From positions 2,157,655 through 2,221,654 of the forward strand of contig NC_049990.1 in the NCBI RefSeq assembly GCF_000003815.2: 64,000 nt of DNA, in the 5' to 3' direction. Positions 46,404-58,068 of this stretch are shown here, piece after piece. The notes under the pieces are model-generated. The model saw only the letters and a list, made by a program, of their open reading frames with translations. It did not search any database and was not told the DNA's origin. Numbering within the stretch: the first letter of the stretch is position 1; the number at the start of each line of letters is the position of its first letter. This DNA comes from Branchiostoma floridae (taxonomy: Eukaryota; Chordata; Leptocardii; Amphioxiformes; Branchiostomatidae). The position numbers and the translations under genes are program-made.

Positions 46404-46984
46404 TATTTCCAAATTTAGCGTTTTCTCTTTGCACATTCGGGGACAACATGTAACCAAAAAATATCAAATTTCGCTGAAGTTTGACCGAGTGATGTCACAC
46501 ATATTGCAGAGAAATTGATAAGAATTCGAGAGATTCACAGGTTCTTTGTTTTAACTGTAGCTACAAGCGTGAGGTGACAAGCGTGAGGTGGCGTCTAGCG
46601 TCAAGAGTCACACTCCTAAATGTTTTTGTCCTATGTTGTACTTTTGATGTCGGTCTCTTTCGAATACTAGAGTACGTTCATCTCATAAATCCGTTTTTGA
46701 TGACAAATTGAAGAAAGACCGCGAACCCCAACGAGCCAGACTGCAAAACATTTATTTGCAATGATTCCTGTGTGCAATTTGGCAGAATTTTAATCGTTGC
46801 TTCCCTTTTCCATAAAAATCTTGTGTCAATGGTAAAAATAAACTGCTTTTTTTTCCGCTTGCAACGCCGCATCTCTTACTCTATTATTCATATTTTCTCT
46901 ACAGAAATTGCACCGGTATGGATGAAATATATCTAACTTTATCGATCCTATTGTCTCTACAGAGGTTGCACCACATCTGGGAAG

Positions 46985-47926
46985 ATGTCGACAGCAAGCA
47001 GTGCCCAGAGTTTGGGTGACGTCAGGAGAAAGGCGGAAAGGGATTCTTCTGTGCAATCTAACAAAGAGGAGAAACACTACAGGTGTGAGGAGTGCAGCAA
47101 GCAGTTCAGTCGACTGGGTGATCTGAAGAGACACATGCGGACTCACACAGGGGAGAAACCCTACAGGTGTGAGGAGTGCAGCAAGCAGTTCAGTCAGCAG
47201 GGTGATCTGAAGAAACACATGCGGACTCACACAGGGGAGAAACCTTACAAATGTGAGGAGTGCAGCAAGCAGTTTAGTGTGCTAGGTAATCTGGAAAAAC
47301 ATGTGCGGACTCACACCGGTGAGAAGCTCTACAGGTGTGAGGAGTGCAGCAGGCAGTTCAGTCAGCAGGGTGCTCTGAAGGCCCACATGCGGACTCACAC
47401 AGGGGAGAAACCCTACAAATGTGAGGAGTGTAGCAGACAGTTCTGTGAGCTGGGTGATCTGAAGAAACACATGCGGACTCATACAGGTGAGAAACCCTAC
47501 AAGTGTGAGAAGTGCAGCAAGCAGTTCAGTGTCCTGGGTGCTCTGAAGATTCACATGCGGACTCATACAGATGAGAAACCTTACAGGTGCGAGGAGTGCA
47601 GCAAGCAGTTCAGTCAACTAAGTAATATGAAGGCTCACATGCGGGCTCACACAGGTGAGAAACCATACAAGTGTGAGGAGTGTAGCAGACAGTTCAGTCT
47701 TTTCCAGCATCTGAAGAGTCACATGCGGACTCATACAGGGGAGAAACCCTACAGTTGTGAGGAGTGCAGCAAGCAGTTTAGTCAGCTGGACTCTCTGAAG
47801 AAACACATGCGGACTCACACAGGGGAGAAACCCTACAAGTGTGAGGAGTGCAGCAAGCAGTTCAGTCGGCTGTATAGTCTGAAGAAACACATGGAAACTC
47901 ACACAACAGAACTTGTACAAGTGTGA
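46985..47926 (+). CDS. C2H2 zinc-finger protein Z4, 10 fingers
   Basis: Acceptor ATTGTCTCTACAG at 46962, 22 nt before the ATG. A second acceptor-like TTTTCTCTACAG ends at 46904, apparently from a local duplication. The leader [20 protein letters not shown] is followed by ten intact fingers and the tail TTELVQV. Finger 5 has QFC instead of QFS; finger 6 has CEKC. Linkers are TGEKP except TGEKL after finger 3 and TDEKP after finger 6. After the TGA, another frame reads [20 protein letters not shown], a decayed eleventh finger. Poly(A) signal: AATAAA at 48849. At 313 residues, it is the longest uninterrupted copy in the window. Confidence 0.93.
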   Translation: MSTASSAQSLGDVRRKAERDSSVQSNKEEKHYRCEECSKQFSRLGDLKRHMRTHTGEKPYRCEECSKQFSQQGDLKKHMRTHTGEKPYKCEECSKQFSVLGNLEKHVRTHTGEKLYRCEECSRQFSQQGALKAHMRTHTGEKPYKCEECSRQFCELGDLKKHMRTHTGEKPYKCEKCSKQFSVLGALKIHMRTHTDEKPYRCEECSKQFSQLSNMKAHMRAHTGEKPYKCEECSRQFSLFQHLKSHMRTHTGEKPYSCEECSKQFSQLDSLKKHMRTHTGEKPYKCEECSKQFSRLYSLKKHMETHTTELVQV

Positions 47927-49460
47927 GGAGTTTAGCAAGCATTTAAGACAGCTTTGTCATCTTTATGGACACATGCGAACTCACACAAGTGAGAAACAGG
48001 TGTGAGGAGTACTAACTAATGAAGACAGCAGGTTGACACTTATTTGACACTGGCAGAGTCGCACAGGTGAGAAACAGGTGTGAGGAGTACTGATGAAGCC
48101 AGCAGGTGGGGAAGTGAATCAGATCTGACAGTTTAGTCAGCGGTTGATCCTGAAAAGTTACATTCACTGACACGTAGTCAGTAAAGCCAGTTCAGTTCGT
48201 GTTTTTGAGGCGCCAACCTTTTCTGTTACGGGATTCATTTACCCTTGGTTTTCTAGAGTTTAGTTTCCAAGATGGTAGTTTTGTTAGATTGTGTAATTGT
48301 GTATCAATGTTCAAGTTTATTTTCTGTTTGGTAACTTCTATGATAGTAGCAAACTAGAACTAACTGGAACTTGTTCGTTTTTGTATCTTTATGGACATAT
48401 TTACACACAGTAGGGAGGTATGTCCAAAAGTAGAATTTTGTTTTTAAGATGTTTGGTTGGAAGCGCATTGTGTTTTGGATTTGATTCTTATCCTTTGACT
48501 TGTATGATGGTATTAAAATTCATTTTTCTTTGTTTTGGTTGTTTTGTAACAAACTTACTACTAGAATTGTTTTTGTACCCTATTGAAATTTCAAACGTAG
48601 CAAGTTAATGTTTAAAAGGGAAAGAGTACCTCCTTTACTACTGAACATAAAACCTGTTATAATAAATCCATTGTTATTGTATTCTACTAGGAAAAGCGGT
48701 AATTTTAGACTCGCAGTTTCAGTTTACTGATAGAAGAATAAGAAAACTAGCAGAAGTGTTAAGATTGTTTTAAGATTAGATCAGTTTATTGATTATTAAT
48801 TATCTTGTTGATGTTGATATTTACTCATTTTGTTGATAGTTGCTTTGAAATAAACACTTGAGACTTCGAAAATAGATATGTTGTTTTTCTGACACATTTA
48901 ATTAATTAGCTCATGAGAAGTATTGGAAAGGCCAATTTACTTATCATTTCAACCAATAGAACACGAGATATCCAGCATACGAAATACCAAGACCGGAAGT
49001 CCTGCTGCAGTATCTTTGAAAGTCACTAGGGGCCGATTTTCTTATTCTTTTATTTTCCGAATACCTCATCAGCGTTAAATAAAGACACACAATCTCTGAA
49101 GTAGGATCCACCAATACCCGATATCACAGAGCCGGGGTGTGGCTAGAATCTTTAATGTGCGTCCACGCTACAACAATTATGAGAGTTATACAATGGGCTC
49201 TGCATTCAGGTAAGCAGAGTTCGGCTCCGGCTTTTATCATGGGTCAAACATTGTTTTCAAGACAAAGAAAAGAGGACAAAAAAAAGCCTCAGAAACGCCT
49301 AGAAATACGTTAAAAACAGTCTGAGCCTAACCTCTGCTTGAAGAATGCAATATCGCGACATGTATAACGTTATATGGCCTCCTTCGGTCATCCTAGTTGA
49401 TATCCGACCTACAGTGTCGACTGTGACTGAACAGTCCGAGAATGACAGTCCCTGCCACAT
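47927..49460 (+). other. Z4 3' region and intergenic spacer
   Basis: Decayed finger, duplicated short phrase GAGAAACAGGTGTGAGGAGT (about 47990 and 48070), family 3' UTR, AATAAA at 48849, and the conserved spacer before P5. No gene. Confidence 0.6.
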
Positions 49461-49680
49461 ATCGCGACAACTGTTGGGTAATCAGGAGCTGGTGTCTGAC
49501 CCATGATCTTGTATGATACTTCCGGGTCATCTCCACCGCGGCTTCCTGTTTACTCGAAGTGGCGAGGCTGAGAGCGGTGCGTAAAGTTCCCGTCCTTCCG
49601 AAGCAAAGACCACAACTTTCGCGGCTTTAGAGGCGACCTACTGGTGTTTCTGTGCAAGACTAGGGTTCAAGTTTGTTCAG
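49461..49680 (+). promoter_or_regulatory. Array promoter and non-coding exon 1, copy P5
   Basis: ACTTCCGGGTCA at 49518, TTCCCGTCCTTCC, TTTCGCGG, and exon end TTGTTCAG with donor GTGAGACG at 49681. Inferred partner: the coding exon at 51391, across a gap. Confidence 0.6.
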
Positions 49681-49889
49681 GTGAGACGATCTGCTGTATT
49701 TTGACTCTAGAATCTCGGTAGATTTGAGTATTTTGACAGAAAACTGAAGCGTGTCACGATTTTGGTAGGGGTCCCGTTACCTGGTAACTCAGCTCCATTT
49801 TCATATCTTCTGCGGGAGTTGAAAAACATACCATATCCTGCAGATAGAGATACACATGTTCATTTGAAACTTTGCGGTTTTCTCGCACA

Positions 49890-49972
49890 AGATCGGTGAC
49901 ACGTCGGGGTTTGAACTCAGGACCTTCTGGACCTGAGTCAAACGTGCTGACAATTGTGCCACGCGGTCCTCA
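49890..49972 (-). mobile_element. tRNA-like SINE head or tRNA pseudogene
   Basis: On the minus strand, TGGCACAATTGTCAGCACG resembles an A box and GAGTTCAAACCCC a B box, at tRNA-like spacing, within about 75 bp. The T-stem does not pair well, so it is not a functional tRNA. It ends where the segment shared with 30797 begins. Confidence 0.5.
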
Positions 49973-50145
49973 CCCCAAATAGGGATTATCGTTTGGAAAC
50001 AATGACAAAAAGTGTCCCCAAGAAATTCCATTTTGACAAAGATTGGCCCATGTTGCCAACAAGAGGATCATTATGCACACTTCATGTTTGCAAAATGTCT
50101 CTGCAATTTCCCAATGTTCGTTTAGTTTTGCCTTTCAAAAGGACT
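49966..50145. repeat. Copy of the segment at 30797-30974
   Basis: Nearly identical to the earlier copy and cut by the gap that follows. Confidence 0.85.
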
Positions 50146-51019
50146 NNNNNNNNNNNNNNNNNNNNNNNNNNNNNNNNNNNNNNNNNNNNNNNNNNNNNNN
50201 NNNNNNNNNNNNNNNNNNNNNNNNNNNNNNNNNNNNNNNNNNNNNNNNNNNNNNNNNNNNNNNNNNNNNNNNNNNNNNNNNNNNNNNNNNNNNNNNNNNN
50301 NNNNNNNNNNNNNNNNNNNNNNNNNNNNNNNNNNNNNNNNNNNNNNNNNNNNNNNNNNNNNNNNNNNNNNNNNNNNNNNNNNNNNNNNNNNNNNNNNNNN
50401 NNNNNNNNNNNNNNNNNNNNNNNNNNNNNNNNNNNNNNNNNNNNNNNNNNNNNNNNNNNNNNNNNNNNNNNNNNNNNNNNNNNNNNNNNNNNNNNNNNNN
50501 NNNNNNNNNNNNNNNNNNNNNNNNNNNNNNNNNNNNNNNNNNNNNNNNNNNNNNNNNNNNNNNNNNNNNNNNNNNNNNNNNNNNNNNNNNNNNNNNNNNN
50601 NNNNNNNNNNNNNNNNNNNNNNNNNNNNNNNNNNNNNNNNNNNNNNNNNNNNNNNNNNNNNNNNNNNNNNNNNNNNNNNNNNNNNNNNNNNNNNNNNNNN
50701 NNNNNNNNNNNNNNNNNNNNNNNNNNNNNNNNNNNNNNNNNNNNNNNNNNNNNNNNNNNNNNNNNNNNNNNNNNNNNNNNNNNNNNNNNNNNNNNNNNNN
50801 NNNNNNNNNNNNNNNNNNNNNNNNNNNNNNNNNNNNNNNNNNNNNNNNNNNNNNNNNNNNNNNNNNNNNNNNNNNNNNNNNNNNNNNNNNNNNNNNNNNN
50901 NNNNNNNNNNNNNNNNNNNNNNNNNNNNNNNNNNNNNNNNNNNNNNNNNNNNNNNNNNNNNNNNNNNNNNNNNNNNNNNNNNNNNNNNNNNNNNNNNNNN
51001 NNNNNNNNNNNNNNNNNNN
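50146..51019. other. Assembly gap (874 N)
   Basis: A run of N, in the same place relative to the following gene as the gap at 31378-32260. Confidence 0.99.
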
Positions 51020-51390
51020 ATGAGCTTGCCCTTATATGGGCAGTCAGCCGTTGGGGATAGGGCGTCGGCATGGTGAGCAAACAAAGCCATGGTAATACGT
51101 AACATGATTGGCTGGTAGCTTCCCAGCGGCCTTTGCGAGACAGCTTGCGACAACAACAAGCCCAAGGAAGGCCTGTTCTCTGATTGGTTGACAGCTTGTT
51201 TGTGGCGACAATCATAATAACCGTGGGTAAATGCCGTTGGGGACCGGGCGTTAGGAGGATGATACATACATACATACATACATACATACAAACACGCATA
51301 AACACACATACATCGGAAGCGTATAATCTTCTTGGTGAAAGTAATAAATAGGGATCTTTTACAAATTGTCTTTACAGAAGATCTCGGAGG

Positions 51391-52208
51391 ATGTCGACAA
51401 GCAGTGTCCAGAGTTTGGGTGACGTCAGCGGAAAGGCGAAAAACGATTCTTCTGTGCGATCTGTCAGAAAGGAGAAACGCTACAGGTGTGAGGAGTGCAG
51501 CAAGCAGTTCAGTCGGCTGGGTAATCTGAAAACACACGTTCGGACTCACACAGGGGAGAAACCTTACAAGTGTGAGGAGTGCAGCAGACAGTTCAGTCGG
51601 CTGAATGATCTAAAGAGACACATGGGGACTCACACAGGGGAGAAACCCTACAATTGTGAGGAGTGCAGCAAGCAGTTTGGTAGACTTGGTCATCTGAAGA
51701 GTCATATGCGGACTCACACAAGGGAGAAGCCTTACAAGTGTGAGGAGTGCAGCAGGCAGTTCAGTGAGCTGGGTACTCTCAGGAGTCACATGCGGACTCA
51801 CACAGGTGAGGAACCCTACACATGTGAGGAGTGTAGCAGGCAGTTCAGTCATCTGGGAAATCTTAAGATACACATGCGGACTCACACCGGTAAGAAACCC
51901 TACAGGTGTGAGGAGTGTAGCAAACAGTTCAGTCATCTGGGTCATCTGAAGAGTCACATGCGGACTCATACAGGGGAGAAACCCTACAGTTGTGAGGAGT
52001 GCAGCAAGCAGTTCAGTCAGCTGGGTGATCTGAAGACACATATACGGACTCACACAGGGGAGAAACCCTACAGATGTGAGGAGTGCAGCAAGCAGTTCAG
52101 TCAGTTGGGTGATCTGAAGAAACATATACGGATTCACACAGGGGAGAAACCCTACAAGTGTGAGGAATGCAGCAAGCAGTTCAATCAGCTGCGTCATCTT
52201 AGGGAACA
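51391..52208 (+). CDS. C2H2 zinc-finger protein Z5, at least 9 fingers, 3' end in gap
   Basis: Near-identical twin of Z1, including about 370 bp upstream. Acceptor GTCTTTACAG at 51377; ATG 14 nt later; leader [17 protein letters not shown]. Fingers 1-8 are intact, including finger 8 (LGDLKKHIRIH), which is frameshifted in Z1. Finger 9 runs into N at 52209. Compared with Z1, finger 6 has HLGHLKS instead of QLGHLKS, a change at a probable DNA-contact position, and finger 2 has HMGTH instead of HMRTH. Upstream it lacks a ~30-bp segment (GGGCCTGGGATAGCAGGG...) present before Z1. The 3' end is unknown. A downstream AATAAA at 53671 may belong to it. Confidence 0.88.
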
Positions 52209-53129
52209 NNNNNNNNNNNNNNNNNNNNNNNNNNNNNNNNNNNNNNNNNNNNNNNNNNNNNNNNNNNNNNNNNNNNNNNNNNNNNNNNNNNNNNNNNNNN
52301 NNNNNNNNNNNNNNNNNNNNNNNNNNNNNNNNNNNNNNNNNNNNNNNNNNNNNNNNNNNNNNNNNNNNNNNNNNNNNNNNNNNNNNNNNNNNNNNNNNNN
52401 NNNNNNNNNNNNNNNNNNNNNNNNNNNNNNNNNNNNNNNNNNNNNNNNNNNNNNNNNNNNNNNNNNNNNNNNNNNNNNNNNNNNNNNNNNNNNNNNNNNN
52501 NNNNNNNNNNNNNNNNNNNNNNNNNNNNNNNNNNNNNNNNNNNNNNNNNNNNNNNNNNNNNNNNNNNNNNNNNNNNNNNNNNNNNNNNNNNNNNNNNNNN
52601 NNNNNNNNNNNNNNNNNNNNNNNNNNNNNNNNNNNNNNNNNNNNNNNNNNNNNNNNNNNNNNNNNNNNNNNNNNNNNNNNNNNNNNNNNNNNNNNNNNNN
52701 NNNNNNNNNNNNNNNNNNNNNNNNNNNNNNNNNNNNNNNNNNNNNNNNNNNNNNNNNNNNNNNNNNNNNNNNNNNNNNNNNNNNNNNNNNNNNNNNNNNN
52801 NNNNNNNNNNNNNNNNNNNNNNNNNNNNNNNNNNNNNNNNNNNNNNNNNNNNNNNNNNNNNNNNNNNNNNNNNNNNNNNNNNNNNNNNNNNNNNNNNNNN
52901 NNNNNNNNNNNNNNNNNNNNNNNNNNNNNNNNNNNNNNNNNNNNNNNNNNNNNNNNNNNNNNNNNNNNNNNNNNNNNNNNNNNNNNNNNNNNNNNNNNNN
53001 NNNNNNNNNNNNNNNNNNNNNNNNNNNNNNNNNNNNNNNNNNNNNNNNNNNNNNNNNNNNNNNNNNNNNNNNNNNNNNNNNNNNNNNNNNNNNNNNNNNN
53101 NNNNNNNNNNNNNNNNNNNNNNNNNNNNN
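52209..53129. other. Assembly gap (921 N)
   Basis: A run of N that removes the end of Z5 and part of its 3' region. Confidence 0.99.
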
Positions 53130-54547
53130 CTAGAACTAGCACGCTTTGGCATATTCGATACAGTAGTGAGATATGTCTACAAGGAATAAGTAGAATTTCG
53201 TTTGCTGTTTTGCATTTCCTTTGTAGTACATAGTAGATCGTGTATGATGCTTTGCTAATGAATTAGAACTGAAAGTAACGCCTTTTCTAGATAGAACGTA
53301 ACATTTATTTTGTTAAAGGGCTAGAAAGAATCGCTGATTTGTAAAAAGTACAACTAGAAACTAACATTGAATATTGTTTTTGTACCTTCATTGACATTTA
53401 ATGAACAGTACCAAGTCAATGTCTAAAGGGGAAGAGCAATGAACTTGTTATTTTCCTTCCTCCTAGGAATAGTATCTCTAGCTATGTTTCGTTCTAACTT
53501 TATAGATTTTAGACTTGCAGTTAGATGGGAGAACAATAGACCAATAGAGGTGTTAATATTCTTGTAGTATAAGTTCACTTTACTTTTTGATATCTATCGT
53601 TGTTATTAACTGTAATAGTTTGTATTCATCCATTTTGTTAAAAAAAGTTGTTTTGTTAAAAGTTGTTTCAAATAAACAGTTCGAACAATGCATGTAGTTT
53701 TTCTTTCACATTGAATTTGTTAGCACATGAGAAACGTAGGAAAATTCTCATTTACTTACCATTCCAAGCAATAGAACACGGGATATATAGCATACGTGAT
53801 ACCAAGACCAGAAGTCCTGCTGTACTATTTTGAAAGTCACTAGGGGCCAATTATCTGATCATTTAATTTCCCCAACACCTGAACAGTGTTAATATACACA
53901 CGATCTCTAGGATTATCAAAGCAATGCTCAATATCGCAGAGCTGGTCTATGGTTAGAAGATTTAATATGCGTCCACGCTTCAACAATTATTAGGGTTATA
54001 CAATGGGCTCTCCATTCAGCTAAGCAGAGGTTCGGCTCCGGCTATGATCATGGGGAAAACATAATTTTCAAGACACAGAAAGGGGGACAAAATAGAAAGC
54101 CTAACAACGCTCCTGACGGTTGGTAATATATGCGGACAGTAGTCAGTAGGGATTAAAAAAACGCCACCATAAAACAGACAAAACGTTTATAATTGTGGCT
54201 GCCGTTCTTTATATTCTACATATAAAAGTTCAACCCTTTTGTTATCTTTTGAAGTGATGTCTGACTCAGGCCATATTCGTTATACATCGGTCATAGATTT
54301 GAGCTGGAATATCGTATTCATTTAGATATCAAGTACTTCACGTTATTTATTTTCTAAATAAAGCTACTTGCCTCATGATGTGCACTTGGTGTGTGTTTGA
54401 CTTGACCAAATGTCTAAACAGCTATTTGACACTTTTCTAATTACCTTCAGATCAATATTGATACAGTAGAATGCACAATGATAGCTCACACATTGAATAG
54501 GGTGTCAGCCTCAAAGAAGAAACTGACGTAAAAACGGACTGTGTAAG
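53130..54547 (+). other. Array 3' UTR and intergenic spacer
   Basis: Family 3' sequence with AATAAACAGT at 53671, then conserved spacer including ACAATGGGCTC and CAGCTAAGCAGAGG. It more closely resembles the 3' flank of the unit at 55914 (CTAGAACTAGCACGCTTTGG) than that of Z1. Confidence 0.6.
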
Positions 54548-54764
54548 GTCGCGACAACCGAGCAATCAGGAGATAGTGTTTGACCTATGATCATAGAATA
54601 CTTCCGGGTCATTTCCGCCCCGGCTTCCTGTTTACTCGAAGTGGCGACGCCGAGAGCGGTTTGGAAAAGTTCCCGTCCTTCCGGAACAAAAAAACACAAC
54701 TTTCGCGGCTTCAGAGACAACATACTGGTGTTTGTGTGCAAGACTGGGGTTTAAATTTGTTCAG
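54548..54764 (+). promoter_or_regulatory. Array promoter and non-coding exon 1, copy P6
   Basis: ACTTCCGGGTCA at 54600, TTCCCGTCCTTCC, TTTCGCGG, and exon end TTGTTCAG with donor GTAAGACC at 54765. Inferred partner: the coding exon at 55914. Confidence 0.6.
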
Positions 54765-55764
54765 GTAAGACCGTCTGTTCTATTTTGACCCCATAAACTC
54801 TAGATTTGACAGAAAACTGAAGCGTGTCGTGTTTTGGTGGGGTACGTACCGTCAACTGGTATAATAAACCGTCTTGTGTTGCGTCAAAAAACAAAGCATA
54901 GCCTGCAGAAGGATATGATACGCATGTTCCTTTGTAGCTTTGGTGTTTTCCGCACCTAAAATGGAGGAAATTTTCTATCAATGTTTATTCAAAATTCACT
55001 CGGGGAAGCAAGGAAGAAGACAGAAAATAACTTAAACAAAATTCTTGGGCCCTATAGGGGTTTATAGATTATCTTTCTATTATGGCTTTATAGCGTTATA
55101 ATCGTATTAACGAGTAAACATGCAGGCGTGTTTAAGTGTACTTACAACTGCAGAGTCAATTTCTTACTGCTTATTGATGAAAACAGTCGTCTTACTATTT
55201 TATATATGGCGCAGCTGAAATATCTACGATATACTGTAAACCCCTCCGTCCGCCCCTTGGCTGGAAACTTCCCACCATCTGGGGCTCATTATGGCGTGCT
55301 CCTTATTTTACGGAGAGGTTCAGTAACTGATGCTTGGACACGTTTCCAAATTTACCGTTTTCTCTTTGCACATTCAGGGACAACGTGGAATAAAAAATAT
55401 CAAATTTCGCTGAAGTTTGACCGAGTGATGTCACGGATATTGCAGAGAAATTGATCAGAATTCGAGAGCTTAACAGTTTCTTTGTTTTAACTGTAGCTAC
55501 AACTTACAAGCATGAGGTGGCGTCTAGCGTCAAGAGTCGCACTCCTTTGTTTTTGTCCTAATGCTGTACTTCTGAATACTATAGTACGTTCATCTCATAA
55601 ATCCGTTTTTCATGACAAATTAAAGAAAGACCGCGAACTCCAACGGGCCAGACTGCAAAATATTTTGGCAGAATTTTAATCGTTGCTTCCTTTTTCCATA
55701 AAAATCCTGTGTCAATGGTAAAACTTAACTGCATTTTCTCCGCTTGCTACGCCGCATCTCTTAC

Positions 55765-55872
55765 TATTGTCTGTATAGCTATTAGTTGTTATTGGTTGCC
55801 ATACATTGTACCCTGTGCGATTGTTGAGCAATAAACTCATTCATTCATTCATTCATTCATTCATTCATTCAT
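55765..55872 (+). mobile_element. CR1/L2-type 3' UTR fragment with (ATTC)n tail
   Basis: GTACCCTGTGCGATTGTTG, AGCAATAAACTCATTC and then ATTC repeats (55838-55872) form a typical non-LTR 3' terminus. It ends about 20 bp before the splice acceptor of the next coding exon, so part of that intron end is transposon-derived. Confidence 0.6.
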
Positions 55873-55913
55873 TCTTCATTTTTGTCTACAGAAGTTGCAC
55901 CAGATCTAGGAGG

Positions 55914-57278
55914 ATGTCGACAACAGGCAGTGCCGAGAGTTTTGGTGACGTCAGCAAAAAGGCAAAAAATGATTCTTCTGTGCGATCTCTTAGAGAGGAG
56001 AAACGCTACAGGTGTGAGGAGTGCAGCAAGAAGTTTAGTCAGCTGGGTAATCTGAAGACGCACATGCGGACTCACACAGAAGATAAACCTTACAGCTGTG
56101 AGGAGTGCAGCAGGCAGTTCAGTCAGCTGGGTCATCTTAAGGAACACATGCGAACTCACACAGGTGAGAAATCCTACAGCTGTGAGGAATGCAACAGGCA
56201 GTTCAGTCAGCTGGATTCTCTGAAGACTCACATGCGGACTCACACGGGGGAGAAACCCTACACGTGTGAGGAGTGCAGCGGACAGTTCAGTGTGCTTTTA
56301 AATCTGAAGACTCACATGCGAACTCACACAGGTGAGAAACCCTACAGATGTGAGGAGTGCAGCAGGCAATTCAGTCAGCTGGGTCATCTTAAGGAACACA
56401 TGCGGACTCACACAGGGGAGAAACCTTACAAGTGTGAGGAGTGCAGCAGGCAGTTCAGTCAGTTCTGTAATCTGAAGAAACACATGCGGACTCACACAGG
56501 AGACAAACCCTACAGGTGTGAGGAGTGCAGCAGGCAGTTCAGTCGGCTGGATGAGCTTAGAAAACATATGCATACTCACACAGGGGAGAAACCCTACAGG
56601 TGTGAGGAGTGCAGCAGGCAGTTCAGTCAGCTGGGTCATCTGAAGACTCACATTCGGACTCACACAGGGGAGAAACCCTACAGGTGTGAGGAGTGCAGCA
56701 GGCAGTTTTGTCGACCGGATTCTCTGAATACTCACATGCGGACTCACACAGGTGAGAAACCCTACACGTGTGAGGAGTGCAGCAGGCAGTTCAGTGAGCT
56801 GGGTGCTCTGAAGACTCACATGCGGACTCATACAGGAGAGAAACCCTACAAGTGTGAGGAGTGTAGCAAGCAGTTCAGTCGTCTGGGTAATCTGAAGACT
56901 CACATGCTGACTCATACAGGGGAGAACCCTACAAGTGTGAGGAGTGCAACAGACAGTTTAGCAAGCTTAGTGCTCTGAAAAGACACATACGGAATCACAC
57001 AGGGGAGAAANNNNNNNNNNNNNNNNNNNNNNNNNNNNNNNNNNNNNNNNNNNNNNNNNNNNNNNNNNNNNNNNNNNNNNNNNNNNNNNNNNNNNNNNNN
57101 NNNNNNNNNNCCTACAGGTGTGAGGAGTGCAGCAGGCGGTTTAGTGAGCTGGGTACGATGAAGAAACACATGGCGGACTCATACAAGGGAGAAACCTTAC
57201 AGGTGTGAGGAGTGCAGCAGGCAGTTCAGTCGACTGGATAGTCTGAAGAAACACATGGAAACTCACAAAAGAACTTGA
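55914..57278 (+). CDS. C2H2 zinc-finger protein Z6, at least 12-14 fingers, frameshifts and gap
   Basis: Acceptor TTTTTGTCTACAG at 55891; the ATG at 55914 is the family start ([18 protein letters not shown]). The frame is also open upstream, but that part translates the ATTC repeat and is not credible. Eleven intact fingers follow. At about 56930, GAGAACCC lacks one A of the usual GAGAAACCC linker, shifting the frame. The old frame continues with a twelfth finger ([14 protein letters not shown]), then 100 N, then two more fingers with an extra G at about 57173 (CACATGGCGG). A TGA closes the old frame at 57276-57278. Either a pseudogene or a poorly assembled gene. Poly(A) signal: AATAAA at 57962. 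Confidence 0.82.
57011..57110. other. Assembly gap (100 N)
   Basis: Exactly 100 N inside the Z6 finger array, probably a default-size gap at collapsed repeats. Confidence 0.99.
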
Positions 57279-58068
57279 ACAAGTGTGAAGGAGTTCGCTT
57301 ACCCGTGGTGTTCTAGAATTTAGTTTCCAAGATGTTTTTTTCGATGTGTATCATGTGCAAGTTCATTACCTGTTTTGTAACTTCTAGGAGGGCTTCAGAT
57401 GTTTGAATTGTTTCGTAGTAAACTAGAAGTCAACTAGAACTAGCACGCTTTGGTATATTTAAATACTGTAGTGAGGTATGTCTAGAGGAAAAATGTAGAA
57501 GTTTGTTTGCTGTTTTGCAATTTCTTTATAGTACATTGTGTTTGATGATTTGCAAATGAAGTAGAACTATAAAGTAACATGCCTTTTATAAATAGAACGT
57601 AGCATTTATTTTGTAAATAGGCTAAAAATTAACAGTGATTTGCAAAGTAGAACTAGAACTTGACATTGAAGATTGTTTTTGTACCTTCATCGACATTTAA
57701 TGAACAGTACCAAGTCAATGTCTAAAGGGAAAGAGTAGTTAACTTGTTATCTTCCTTTTCTCCTAGAAATAGTATCTCTAACCAACGTCCTTGCTCTAAC
57801 TATACTCATAACTTAATGGATTTTAGACTTACAGTTAGATGGGAGAATAGTAGACCAATAGAGGTGTTTATACTCTTGTAGTATAACTTCATTTATTAAT
57901 ATCTATCTTCGTTGTTGATTTCAATAGTTTTTATTCATCCATTTTGTTAAAAGTTGTTTCAAATAAACAGTTCGAACCGTGCCTGTAGTTTTTCTTACAC
58001 ATTGATTTTGTTAGCACATAAGGAACGTTGGAAATTCTCATTTACTTATCATACCAAGCAATAGAACA

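Noticed and set aside
49890-49972. Functional tRNA gene
   Set aside because: A and B boxes are present but the T-stem and acceptor pairing are poor; better explained as a SINE head or pseudogene.
31340-53233. Very long ORFs across N runs
   Set aside because: Their length comes from untranslated N and not from sequence.
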